64,000 nucleotides of DNA from an uncultured Planktomarina sp. (GTDB lineage: Bacteria; Pseudomonadota; Alphaproteobacteria; Rhodobacterales; Rhodobacteraceae), in NCBI GenBank assembly GCA_943788425.1, contig CALSQF010000001.1, positions 62,001 to 126,000 of the forward strand, written 5' to 3'. Under the pieces are notes generated by a model, which had not been told where the DNA came from, did not search any database, and was given only the letters and a program-made list of their open reading frames with translations. The position numbers and the translations under genes are program-made. Shown here in pieces: positions 47,367 through 56,234 of this stretch (its first letter is position 1; every line of letters starts with the position of its first letter).

Positions 47367-48425
47367 ATGGCTCAAGTAGAATTACAGGATGTGAATAAGG
47401 CATTCGGTAAAACGGAAGTTATTCGCAATGTCGGGTTGGAAATTGAAAAAGGCGAATTTGTGGTCTTTGTTGGCCCCTCAGGCTGCGGCAAGTCGACTTT
47501 GCTGCGGTTGATTGCCGGGCTTGAGACGCTCACGAGCGGCGATATTTGCATTGCTGATAAGACCGTGACCGATCTACCGCCGTCCAAACGCGGCATAGCC
47601 ATGGTTTTTCAATCTTATGCGCTTTATCCGCATATGACGGTTTATAACAACATGGCCTTCTCTCTGGATCTGCAAGGCGTGCCAAAAAAAGAGATCCGTG
47701 AACGGGTTGAGGCGGCGGCGAAGATTTTGCAGATGGAGACATTGCTGGACCGCCGCCCAGCAGCTCTATCTGGCGGGCAACGGCAAAGGGTGGCGATTGG
47801 TCGGGCGATTGTTCGCAATCCGGATGTGTTTTTGTTCGATGAGCCGCTGTCCAATCTTGATGCGGCTTTGCGCCATGACACAAGGGTCGAAATTGCCCGG
47901 CTGCATGCGCAGCTGGGTGCGACGACCATCTATGTTACCCACGATCAAGTTGAAGCGATGACTTTGGCCGATAAGATTGTTGTGCTCAAAGCGGGTGAGG
48001 TAATGCAGGTCGGCGCGCCGATGGACCTTTTCAACAAGCCGGCTAATGAGTTTGTTGCCGGATTCCTGGGCTCTCCCACGATGAATTTCTTTCACGGCAC
48101 GTTAATTGGGAAGCCTGAAACGCCAGAGCAGGGGCGGTTTTCTGGTGGCGGCATTGAAACGGGTGACGTTCGCTTGGTGTCCACGGAAAAATCCATTGGC
48201 GATTCCGTAAAACTCGGCATTCGTCCGCAGCATTTGATTTTGGATGACAAAGGCCCACTTGAGGGTACTGCGTCCTTGGTGGAGCATCTGGGCACTGACA
48301 CAATCATCGAATTAATGGCTGCTGACAACACGCTGTTCCGCTTCGCGACGGCAGATGCCATAAATGTGACGGCAGGAGATGTTGTGCGCTTTGGCTTTGA
48401 CCCCGAAAAGGTACATATCTTTTGA
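47367..48425 (+). CDS. aglK: Alpha-glucoside ABC transporter, ATP-binding protein
   Basis: A 352-residue MalK/UgpC-type ATPase. Walker A GPSGCGKST, Q-loop FQSYALYPHMTV, signature LSGGQRQRVAIGRA, Walker B VFLFDEPLSNLD and the His of TIYVTHDQVEAM. The C-terminal part (about residues 235-352) is the TOBE/OB regulatory fold. It abuts aglA with no gap and its stop overlaps the TTG start of the GH1 gene. Confidence 0.95.
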   Translation: MAQVELQDVNKAFGKTEVIRNVGLEIEKGEFVVFVGPSGCGKSTLLRLIAGLETLTSGDICIADKTVTDLPPSKRGIAMVFQSYALYPHMTVYNNMAFSLDLQGVPKKEIRERVEAAAKILQMETLLDRRPAALSGGQRQRVAIGRAIVRNPDVFLFDEPLSNLDAALRHDTRVEIARLHAQLGATTIYVTHDQVEAMTLADKIVVLKAGEVMQVGAPMDLFNKPANEFVAGFLGSPTMNFFHGTLIGKPETPEQGRFSGGGIETGDVRLVSTEKSIGDSVKLGIRPQHLILDDKGPLEGTASLVEHLGTDTIIELMAADNTLFRFATADAINVTAGDVVRFGFDPEKVHIF

Positions 48426-49741
48426 TAAAGCGCAGCGAATTTCCAGAAGGGTTTCTATTTGGAACGGCCACATCGGCATACCAAATTGAAGGGCATGCCA
48501 AGGGTGGGGCCGGGCTCACCCATTGGGATAGTTTTGCCGCCACCCCTGGAAATGTCGTGCGTGCTGAGCATGGGCAATTGGCCTGTGACCACTATCACCG
48601 CTTTGAGCAAGATTTGGATCTTGTGGCTGCGGCCGGTTTTGACACCTATAGATTTTCAACTAGCTGGGCCCGCGTGATGCCCGAGGGCAGGGGGCCGGTC
48701 AACCAAGAGGGCTTGGATTTTTATGATCGCCTCACGGATACGATGTTGGAGCGCGGATTGAAACCCGCGGCCACGTTGTACCATTGGGAAATGCCCTCTG
48801 CTCTTGAGGATCAGGGCGGTTGGCGCAATCGTGATATTGCCCATTGATTTGGCGATTTTACCGATGTCGTCATGGGGCGGATTGGCGATCGGATGGTTTC
48901 GGTCGCCCCTATCAATGAGCCTTGGTGCGTCAGCTGGTTGTCACATTTTGAAGGGGCACATGCGCCCGGTCTGCGTGATATTCGCGCGACGGCACGCGCA
49001 ATGCACCACGTGCTTTGCGCCCATGGTACTGCGATTGCCCGGATGCGGTCTTTGGGCATGACGAACCTTGGGGCTGTGTGCAATTTCGAATTTGCCAATC
49101 CCGCAGATGATAGCGCAGAGTCCGCCGCGGCCGCAGGGCGCTATGACGCGATCTACAATCGTTTCTTCATGGGTGGTATATTCCACAAGTGCTATCCAGA
49201 TTTGGTGTTAGAAGGGCTTGAGCCGCATTTGCCCAAGGGTTGGGACAGTGATTTTGATTTGATTGGGGCACCAGTCGATTGGTGCGGCATTAATTATTAC
49301 ACCCGTTCAAATATCGCAGTCAAAGACGGCGCTTGGCCAAATATGCAAGCGATTGAGGGGCCTTTGGAGAAAACCCAAATGGGGTGGGAGATTTATCCCG
49401 ATGGGCTTTATGAGTTTATCATGCGCACCCACCGCGAGTATACCAAGGGCCTGCCGATCTATGTCACCGAAAATGGCATGGCCAATGACGATCCGATTGT
49501 GTCAGGCAGCATTACAGACGATGCCCGAGTTGCCTATATTGAGGCGCATCTGCAAGCGGCGATGCGCGCGATCTTGGACGGTGCGCCTTTGATGGGATAT
49601 TATATCTGGTCGCTACTGGACAATTACGAATGGGCCCTGGGTTATGAGAAACGCTTCGGCCTGGTGCATGTGGATTTCGACACCTTGGAGCGCCGGCCCA
49701 AAAAGAGCTTTGAAACCCTCAAAGGTTGGATTGAACGGTAG
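48422..49741 (+). pseudogene. Beta-glucosidase (GH1) interrupted by one in-frame TGA
   Basis: Both parts are in the same frame and together make a full-length GH1 of about 440 codons. N-part: FLFGTATSAYQIEG and STSWARVMPEG. C-part: APINEPWCVS (acid/base Glu), WCGINYYTRS, YVTENGMAND (nucleophile Glu), WSLLDNYEWALGYEKRFG. The TGA at 48845-48847 replaces the Trp expected in AHWFGDFTD (TGG to TGA). The stop precedes both catalytic Glu, so the N-terminal product would be inactive. Everything else is intact, so the change is recent, or a base error. Last gene of the agl operon. Confidence 0.85.
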
Positions 49742-49795
49742 GGCGCAGGAGCGTCTGATTGGTTGGATTGCGGCAATTTGAATTGTTGGTTGGTA

Positions 49796-49815
49796 TTTTG
49801 CAACCGGTTGCAAAA
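49796..49815. promoter_or_regulatory. 20-bp palindromic operator, copy 1
   Basis: TTTTGCAACCGGTTGCAAAA, a perfect palindrome centred on CCGG, upstream of the second sugar ABC operon. An identical copy lies at 57355. The LacI regulator at 53.1 kb is the likely ligand. Confidence 0.8.
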
Positions 49816-49835
49816 AAAGCGAATCGGATTATAGT
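49808..49835 (+). promoter_or_regulatory. Promoter of the second sugar ABC operon
   Basis: TTGCAA (49808-49813, inside the operator), a 16-base spacer and TATAGT (49830-49835). Overlap of -35 and operator gives a simple repression model. The transcript would have a leader of about 190 bases before the binding-protein start; it has a GAAACC/GGTTTC inverted repeat near 49900. Confidence 0.5.
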
Positions 49836-50030
49836 CCTGTTATGTTTCGAGCCGCGCGGTGGGCGCTGTCTTTTGGTGGCTGCTCTTTGGGAGGTTTGAA
49901 ACCTTTTTTTAACGGTTTCCGCCAAAATATCCTTGGCAAAGAGGAAGAGTTGGCGGGCAGCAAAAGCTCAAAATATTTTGGGCAATCCGGAAAACTTCAT
50001 TGTGCGCCGGGCACATTTTGGGAGAGAACT

Positions 50031-50969
50031 ATGAAAAAACTACTATTGGCGACTGGCCTGACAGCCTTAATGGGCACAACAGCTGCGGCGCAAGAAATTG
50101 GCGCGACATTTTCGCGGTTTGATGACAATTGGTTGACCGTTTTGCGCACGGGTATGGTCGAATACGCCGGCACAATCGATGGCCTATCCTATCAGCAAGA
50201 AGATGCCTCCGATGACTTGGCCAAGCAAATTGACCAGGTGCGCAACTTTGTGGCCTCCGGTGTGGACGCCATTATTGTCAACATCGTGGACACATCTGCC
50301 GGTGCAGCGGTTTCTGCTGCCGCTGGGGATACGCCACTGGTTTATGTAAACCGTGAGCCTGACAACGTGGATGTTTTGCCTGCGACCCAAGCGTTCGTAG
50401 CCTCCAATGAGATCGAATCTGGCACATTGTCTGCATTTGAAATCTGCAAAAACTTGCGTGCCGATGGCAAAGCTGGCGGTGCGCGCGGTTATCTGATGAA
50501 TGGTCAGCTGTCGAACCAAGCCGCTGTGCAGCGTTCGAAAGACGTGCATGACGTGATTGGCATGGATATGTGTAACTTCATGACCATCATTGATGAGCAG
50601 ACTGCCAATTGGTCTCGTGACGAAGCGCAAGATTTGATGACAAACTGGATGTCCTCTGGTGAACCATTTGACTTTGTTTTGGGCAATAATGATGAAATGG
50701 CCATCGGCGCTATCCAAGCCATGAAAGCCGCCGGCATGGATATGGCTGATGTGCAGGTTGGCGGCGTTGACGCCTCGCAAGACGCGCTTCTGGCAATGGC
50801 TGCTGGCGACTATGATGTCACTGTATTCCAAGACTCCGTTGGCCAAGGCACAGGGTCCATTGACACAGCTTTGCGTTTGATCGCTGGCGAGAAGGTCGAC
50901 AAGAAAGTCTACATTCCATTCGTACTGGTAACACCGGCGAATATGGGTGACTTCCTCGACAAAAACTAA
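50031..50969 (+). CDS. Sugar ABC transporter, substrate-binding protein (ribose/fructose type)
   Basis: A 312-residue periplasmic binding protein of the type I (ribose/galactose/inositol) class. Signal peptide 1-20 (ends TTAAAQE). It has QIDQVRNFVASGVDAIIVN and IVDTSAGAAVSAA, the core sugar-binding strands, and GNNDEMAIGAIQAMKAAG. ATG 50031 is preceded by GGGAGAG; the frame is open to 49842 but that stretch overlaps the leader. Ligand not assigned; polyol or inositol is plausible from the enzymes nearby. Confidence 0.9.
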   Translation: MKKLLLATGLTALMGTTAAAQEIGATFSRFDDNWLTVLRTGMVEYAGTIDGLSYQQEDASDDLAKQIDQVRNFVASGVDAIIVNIVDTSAGAAVSAAAGDTPLVYVNREPDNVDVLPATQAFVASNEIESGTLSAFEICKNLRADGKAGGARGYLMNGQLSNQAAVQRSKDVHDVIGMDMCNFMTIIDEQTANWSRDEAQDLMTNWMSSGEPFDFVLGNNDEMAIGAIQAMKAAGMDMADVQVGGVDASQDALLAMAAGDYDVTVFQDSVGQGTGSIDTALRLIAGEKVDKKVYIPFVLVTPANMGDFLDKN

Positions 50970-50998
50970 GGTTTTGTGAGACGATAAACTCCGGTGGC

Positions 50999-51020
50999 GG
51001 CGCAGATCAAAATCTGCGCC
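50999..51020 (+). terminator. Hairpin after the sugar binding-protein gene
   Basis: GGCGCAGAT and ATCTGCGCC form a 9-bp perfect stem with a 4-base loop, 29 bases after the stop. No T-run; likely mRNA stabiliser/attenuator. Confidence 0.55.
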
Positions 51021-51059
51021 GTCTTCACCATATTTGACCGTTCAACATGGGGCTTATTT

Positions 51060-52133
51060 ATGTCAGACACCAGTCACGGCACCGGCGGACTTACATTCGA
51101 CAAGACAAAGAAGTCTTGGCCAAGCGAATTGAATGTCCTGTTGGCATTGATCATTATCATAGTCATTTTTGAATTTTTGGGGCAGGTTCTGCCGTATATG
51201 AACGACCAAAGCTTTCTGTTCGATACCAAAGATCGGTTCGATTCCATATTCAACGAAGCACGTCTCAAGATCATTATCTTACAAGTTGCCATTATTGGCA
51301 TCATTGCCCTCGGCGTATCGCAAGTGATTATTACCGGCGGTATTGACCTCAGCTCTGGGCCATTGGTGGCTGCGACGGCTATGATTGCCATGAGTTTTGG
51401 GCAGACGGAATTGGTCAATGGATTTGCCAACCCTAAAGCTTTGTTCGGCCCATGGGCTATGGATCTTCCGGTTGTTGTCCCGGTCGTGATTGGCCTGTCA
51501 TTTGGGGCCTTTATCGGTGCCATTAATGGCACCTTTGTGTCCTATTTCAAAATCCCTCCCTTTATTGCCACTTTGGGCATGTTCTTGATCTGCCGCGGCA
51601 TTGCGCTTTGGTGGTCCTCTGGAAATCCAATTTCTTTTCCAACGGCACAGTTTCAAGCGATCGGCGGTGGTATGATGCCGGTGTTTTGGTTTCTGTCTCT
51701 GGCCGTTATTTTTCATATCATCATGCGCTACACCGTGTATGGCAAACATACCTACGCAATTGGTTCCAACGAGGAAGCCGCGCGCATGTCGGGGATCAAT
51801 GTCAAACGCCATAAAATTATGGTTTATATGATTGCGGCTATGTTGGCGGCCTTTGCCGGGATAGTGTTGAGCGCCAAAGCCTCCACCGCACAGGCCGGTA
51901 TGGGTGAATTTTATGAGCTCTTCGCGATTGCTATGGCGGTAATTGGTGGCATCAGCCTCTCCGGTGGGCGGGGATCTATCATTGGTACGGTGCTTGGGGC
52001 CATGGTTCTGGGTGTTATACGCTCTGGCTTTACCTACATCAAATTGGACGGATCCTATCAGTTGATGGCCATGGGGGGAATCATCATCGCGGCGGTGATT
52101 TTAGACCAATATCGCCAACGCAATAAAGTTTAG
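51060..52133 (+). CDS. Sugar ABC transporter, permease (FrcC/RbsC type)
   Basis: A 357-residue inner-membrane permease with about 10 helices. The family motif is GGIDLSSGPLVAATAMIAMS, then GAINGTFVSYFKIPPFIATLG and GIVLSAKASTAQAGMGEFYEL. Start ATG 51060 is preferred over codons upstream that overlap the hairpin. It is a homodimeric channel in this family. It follows the binding protein and is 15 bases before the ATPase gene. Confidence 0.9.
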   Translation: MSDTSHGTGGLTFDKTKKSWPSELNVLLALIIIIVIFEFLGQVLPYMNDQSFLFDTKDRFDSIFNEARLKIIILQVAIIGIIALGVSQVIITGGIDLSSGPLVAATAMIAMSFGQTELVNGFANPKALFGPWAMDLPVVVPVVIGLSFGAFIGAINGTFVSYFKIPPFIATLGMFLICRGIALWWSSGNPISFPTAQFQAIGGGMMPVFWFLSLAVIFHIIMRYTVYGKHTYAIGSNEEAARMSGINVKRHKIMVYMIAAMLAAFAGIVLSAKASTAQAGMGEFYELFAIAMAVIGGISLSGGRGSIIGTVLGAMVLGVIRSGFTYIKLDGSYQLMAMGGIIIAAVILDQYRQRNKV

Positions 52134-52148
52134 TCAGGAGATCATAAA

Positions 52149-52931
52149 ATGAGCGAAGACATTGTTCTAAAAGCGACAGACCTGACCAAACACTACGGAG
52201 GGGTCCATGCGCTAGAAGGCGCAAATTTTGAACTGCGCAAAGGTGAGCATGTCGCCATCATGGGGGACAACGGCGCTGGAAAATCCACCTTCGTGCGCCA
52301 GATCACCGGGGTTGAGCAACGCACGCGTGGTACCGTGGTGTTCGATGGCACAGAGGTGAATTTTTCCGGCCCAATCGAGGCGCGGGAATCTGGCATTGAA
52401 ACGGTGTTTCAAACTTTGGCTTTGGCCGATCACTTGGATGTGCCCGACAATCTCTTTTTGGGACGGGAAAAAACAAAATGGAATTGGCTCGGTCCATTCC
52501 GCTTCCTGGACTATAAAGCCATGCGCCAAGACACACTCGCGGCCTTGGAAAAAACGGGAGTCAAAATCCCAAATATTCATAACACCATTGAGAAAATGTC
52601 TGGAGGGCAAAGGCAATGTGTAGCGATTGCCCGTACAGCCTCCTTTCATTCCAAATTGACCATCATGGACGAGCCGACCGCCGCGCTTGGCGTGCAAGAA
52701 ACTGAGCAGGTGGAAAATATCATACGCCAATTAAAAGCGCAGGGTGAACCTTTGATCCTTGTCAGTCACAACATGCGGCAGGTTTTTGATTTGGCGGACC
52801 GCATCGTGGTGTTTCGCCGCGGACGGATTTGCGCGAATTTGGATATAAAAACCGGTGATTATACCGGTGAGGACGTTGTGTCTTATATCACTGGTGCGAA
52901 AACAGGTGCCGAATATGAGGGTGCAGCTTGA
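52149..52931 (+). CDS. Sugar ABC transporter, ATP-binding protein (single-domain, FrcA type)
   Basis: A 260-residue single ABC domain. Walker A is GDNGAGKST, signature MSGGQRQCVAIARTA, Walker B LTIMDEPTAALG and switch His in LILVSHNMRQ. Ribose-type importers usually have a double-length ATPase; the single-domain form is like FrcA. It overlaps the next small gene in ATGA-like fashion (four bases). Confidence 0.92.
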   Translation: MSEDIVLKATDLTKHYGGVHALEGANFELRKGEHVAIMGDNGAGKSTFVRQITGVEQRTRGTVVFDGTEVNFSGPIEARESGIETVFQTLALADHLDVPDNLFLGREKTKWNWLGPFRFLDYKAMRQDTLAALEKTGVKIPNIHNTIEKMSGGQRQCVAIARTASFHSKLTIMDEPTAALGVQETEQVENIIRQLKAQGEPLILVSHNMRQVFDLADRIVVFRRGRICANLDIKTGDYTGEDVVSYITGAKTGAEYEGAA

Positions 52932-53131
52932 AAAAACTGTTCAATCTGGAAGATCGCTTCTTCGCCCCGCTTTGGATTCGCGCTACGATTGTTGTGCTGC
53001 TTGCCTTTTGGACGATGGTTGAACTTTTCGCTGGGGCGCAGGGCTGGGCCGTATTCTTTGCCGCCTTGGCCGTATTTTCAGCTTGGCGCTTTGCCGTGAT
53101 TGATTATACGAGCGAGGATGGTGGCGACTGA
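52928..53131 (+). CDS. Small two-helix membrane protein (67 aa, DUF3329-like?)
   Basis: A 67-residue protein with two hydrophobic helices (about 18-36 and 38-55) and charged ends (MKKLFNLEDRF; YTSEDGGD). Its start overlaps the ATPase stop by four bases and it ends 13 bases before the LacI gene, so it is part of the operon. It resembles short DUF3329-type proteins, a label I give only tentatively. An auxiliary subunit of the transporter is possible. Confidence 0.7.
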   Translation: MKKLFNLEDRFFAPLWIRATIVVLLAFWTMVELFAGAQGWAVFFAALAVFSAWRFAVIDYTSEDGGD

Positions 53132-53144
53132 AGGCAGGGGATGA

Positions 53145-54143
53145 ATGGCTGTAACTTTAAAAGATGTGGCGGAAATGGCGGGTGTGTCCCGTTCGGCCGT
53201 GTCTCGCACATTCACAGAAGGCGCCTCTGTCTCGAAAAAGGTTCGTTTAAAGGTGATAGAGGCCTCTCAAGCTTTGGGGTATAGCCCAAATGCTTTGGCT
53301 TCATCGCTCACCACTGGTCGGACCAAACTGATCGGAGTCATTTCCGACAACTTTCACAACCCTATTTTTTTGGAGGTCTTTGATCTGGTGACCAAGGGCT
53401 TGCAGGATCGCGGTTTGCGCCCCCTGCTGGTCAACCTCTCTGGTGAGGTGGATCCTGCCAATTCTGTCCGCATGCTCAAACAATATTCTGTCGATGGTGT
53501 GATTGTGGCCTCCTCCACCTTGCCGGTGAGCTTTGCTGAGGCCTTTGACAGCGCTGGCGTGCCAGTGGTGCATTGTTTTGGTCGCCATTCTGAGACGCCG
53601 CGCGTCAACACACTTGGCATCAATAATTTTGCTGCCGGGCAGCTGGCCGCTGAAACGCTTTTGGCGCGGGGCTATGAAAAAATTGCATTCATGGGTGGCC
53701 CAAAATCGGCGACGTCGACCCAAGATCGTTGCGACGGCTTTATCGCAGCCTTGCAGGCGCGCTCTGTCAACCATTCCATTTCCTATGCCAGCGCCTACTC
53801 CTTTGAGGCAGGGCGCGCAGAAATGCTCCGCTTGATTGAGGCCGGTCCGGCGCAGGCCTATTTTTGCGGCGATGATGTTTTGTCAATTGGTGCGCTGTCG
53901 GCGGCGCAAAGTTTTGGCCTGTCCGTGCCTCAGGACATTGGCTTTTTAGGTCTCAACGATATGAAAATGGCGCAATGGTCAAATATTAATCTCACAACGA
54001 TTCACAATCCTATTGTTGAAGTTGTCGCAAAATCCGTGGATCTGGTGGTGCGCATACTGGCCAATCCCGATCAACCGCCACAAGCTGTGCTGTTCCTTGG
54101 TCATGTTGTTGAGCGCGGCAGTTTACGGCCCATTGCCCGTTAA
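53145..54143 (+). CDS. LacI-family transcriptional regulator
   Basis: A 332-residue repressor. Helix-turn-helix at 4-23 (LKDVAEMAGVSRSAVSRTF), hinge NALASSLTTGRTKLIGVI, and effector domain with DNFHNPIFLEVF and FCGDDVLSIGALSAA. ATG 53145 has AGGGG upstream. Being last in the ABC operon, and with identical palindromes at the outer promoters of this locus, it is the natural candidate for autorepressing both units. The 3' end is inside a terminator shared with the convergent dehydrogenase. Confidence 0.92.
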   Translation: MAVTLKDVAEMAGVSRSAVSRTFTEGASVSKKVRLKVIEASQALGYSPNALASSLTTGRTKLIGVISDNFHNPIFLEVFDLVTKGLQDRGLRPLLVNLSGEVDPANSVRMLKQYSVDGVIVASSTLPVSFAEAFDSAGVPVVHCFGRHSETPRVNTLGINNFAAGQLAAETLLARGYEKIAFMGGPKSATSTQDRCDGFIAALQARSVNHSISYASAYSFEAGRAEMLRLIEAGPAQAYFCGDDVLSIGALSAAQSFGLSVPQDIGFLGLNDMKMAQWSNINLTTIHNPIVEVVAKSVDLVVRILANPDQPPQAVLFLGHVVERGSLRPIAR

Positions 54144-54163
54144 GACTGGGCCGTAAACTTTTG
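54120..54163 (+). terminator. Terminator after the LacI gene
   Basis: AGTTTACGGCCCA and TGGGCCGTAAACT form a 13-bp perfect stem around a 14-base loop holding the stop codon, followed by TTTTG. It separates the convergent units. Confidence 0.65.
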
Positions 54164-54164
54164 T

Positions 54165-55319
54165 TTATCGGAACATCGGTGGGCGAGCGTCACACCAGGC
54201 GCCATCTTCCTTGCCCGATTGCGCCACCGCAAATACTGCTGCCATAGAGCGGAGGCCATCTTCGGCCCGTGGATATAGATCTGCAGCTGGATCAATGCTA
54301 CGGTTCTCTTTGCGGGCCCAAATGGCTTCGGCGAGATCGGTATAAATATTGGCAAAGGCCAGCGGCATGCCTTCCGCATGTCCAATGGTCACACGGCTGG
54401 TGCGATCTGCTTCGGGCGATAGAGACGCCTCACCGCGTTCAATTACCTGCAAACGTTCACCCAACGGCATATAGTACAGCTGATTGGGCTGCTCTTGCGA
54501 CCAACGCAAACCACCTTTTTCTCCAAACACTTGAATCCCCAGACCATGCTGACGCCCAATGGCGATCGAGGAGGTCCAAAGACGCCCCACTGTGCCGCCA
54601 TCCATGCGAAAGTTGACCATCGCGTCATCTTCCAAAACCCGGACATCGATACATGAAACAGTATCAGCGCTCAATTTGGTCACATCCTGACCGGTAACAA
54701 AGGAGGCCATATGCAGCGCATGGATGCCGCAATCGGCAAATTGCGCCGAGACACCCGCCTGCGCCGGATCATAACGCCAGCGCACCCGTGGATTGTCCGC
54801 GTCAGCGGCATCAGCGTGGTGGCCATGGGCAAATTCCGCATTGACCAGACGAATTTTTCCCAGATCGCCGCGTGCAACCATCGCTTTCATGTGCCGCACG
54901 AGCGAGTAGCCTGAATAACCGTAGTTCACTGCGCAGATGTTACCGGTGGCTTGCGCAATTTTTACAATTTCTTCGCCTTCTTCCACGGTCATCGTCATGG
55001 GCTTTTCGCAAAGTACGTGAAACCCGCCTTCAAGAAAGGCTTTGGTGATCTCAAAATGCGTTGAATTGGGGGTGGCGATGGTGACGAGATCAATCGGATC
55101 GTCCTGCGCTTTTTCACCAGCCAACATGTCCTGCCAGCTGCCATAGGCGCGATCGCCCAGTCCCAGGCGGCGGCCATAGCCAATTCCCTCGTCTGGTCGA
55201 TGATCCAATGCGCCAGCTGTGAATTCAAACAAGCCATCAAGCCGCGCGCCCAAGCGATGCGCTGGACCAATTTGGCTGCCTTCACCGCCGCCAACCATAC
55301 CCCATTGTAGTTTTGTCAT
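54165..55319 (-). CDS. Gfo/Idh/MocA-family oxidoreductase (second locus, gene A)
   Basis: A 384-residue NAD(P)-dependent dehydrogenase. Rossmann start GMVGGGEGSQIGPAHRLGAR; EKP motif in LCEKPMTMTVEEGEEIV; active-site His region SAQFADCGIHALHMASF. It is the last of three genes read toward the LacI gene, behind the IolE-like gene by 11 bases. The family oxidises sugars or inositols; the substrate is not assigned. Confidence 0.9.
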   Translation of the reverse strand: MTKLQWGMVGGGEGSQIGPAHRLGARLDGLFEFTAGALDHRPDEGIGYGRRLGLGDRAYGSWQDMLAGEKAQDDPIDLVTIATPNSTHFEITKAFLEGGFHVLCEKPMTMTVEEGEEIVKIAQATGNICAVNYGYSGYSLVRHMKAMVARGDLGKIRLVNAEFAHGHHADAADADNPRVRWRYDPAQAGVSAQFADCGIHALHMASFVTGQDVTKLSADTVSCIDVRVLEDDAMVNFRMDGGTVGRLWTSSIAIGRQHGLGIQVFGEKGGLRWSQEQPNQLYYMPLGERLQVIERGEASLSPEADRTSRVTIGHAEGMPLAFANIYTDLAEAIWARKENRSIDPAADLYPRAEDGLRSMAAVFAVAQSGKEDGAWCDARPPMFR

Positions 55320-55330
55320 AACAGCTACCC

Positions 55331-56218
55331 TTAAAAACCGATGGATTGTAAATAAGCACGGTTGAGCCGCGCATCGTCGATGGGCGAGGTGTCACCGGCG
55401 GGATCGCAGTCTTGCTCTACTGTGCACCACCCATCAAAAGCGGCGTCGAGCAAGAGTTGGCGCACCGCTGGAAAATCCACATCGCCATCGCCAAGATTGC
55501 AGAAAATGCCCTGACCACAAGCGTCGTAGAAACCAGTGCGATTGGCGATGACACCGGCTTTAACTTGTGGATTAATGTCTTTGAAATGCATATAATTGAT
55601 GCGTGAAATATGTTTTTTCATAAAGGCCACTGGATCAAACCCCGCATAGGAATGGTGGCCTGTATCAAAGCAAATGCCGAGGATTTTTTCGTCAACCTCA
55701 TTGAGTAACCGCTCAATCTCGGGTTCAAAATCCATGAATCCCGCCGCATGGGCGTGGATGCCGACGGTGAGACCGTAGTCTTCGGTGCCCATTTTGGCGA
55801 TATGTGCTATCCGCTCGCGATATGCGGTCCATTCGGCCTTATCCATTTGTTCTGCCTCATCGGCGCGGCCGGCTGTGGGGGCACGGCGCGGCGAGATGCT
55901 GTCGATGATAACCAGCCGCGTTGCACCATGGGCCGCAAGAGCTTTGCAGGTACGGACCGAGCCGTCCAATACATCCTCCCAAGCCTCGGGATCGTGAAAC
56001 GCACGGAAAATCACGCCGCCGATCAACTCTTGGTTATATTCTGCCAAAGCTTCGGCCAAAATGGCCGGATCTTCGGGCATAAAGCCGACAGGGCCCAGTT
56101 CAATGCCCGTAAACCCCGCTTCGGCGTTCTCTTTGAGCACATGGCGCCAATCGGGATTGCGTGGGTCATCGGCGAATTCCACACCCCAAGAGCAGGGCGC
56201 ATTACCTATTTTGATCAT
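55331..56218 (-). CDS. IolE-like sugar phosphate isomerase/epimerase-type TIM barrel
   Basis: A 295-residue TIM-barrel of the AP-endonuclease-2/IolE family. N-terminus MIKIGNAPCSWGVEFADD is like inosose dehydratase and MocC. Metal-site residues fit the family: GIELGPVGFMP, GIHAHAAGFMD, GICFDTGHHSYAG, YMHFKDINP and CTVEQDCDPAG. ATG 56218 has AGAGG nine bases before it. Sandwiched between two dehydrogenases, it probably works on their product, for instance dehydrating or epimerising a keto-sugar. Confidence 0.85.
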   Translation of the reverse strand: MIKIGNAPCSWGVEFADDPRNPDWRHVLKENAEAGFTGIELGPVGFMPEDPAILAEALAEYNQELIGGVIFRAFHDPEAWEDVLDGSVRTCKALAAHGATRLVIIDSISPRRAPTAGRADEAEQMDKAEWTAYRERIAHIAKMGTEDYGLTVGIHAHAAGFMDFEPEIERLLNEVDEKILGICFDTGHHSYAGFDPVAFMKKHISRINYMHFKDINPQVKAGVIANRTGFYDACGQGIFCNLGDGDVDFPAVRQLLLDAAFDGWCTVEQDCDPAGDTSPIDDARLNRAYLQSIGF

Positions 56219-56234
56219 TAGATTGCCTCTTAAC

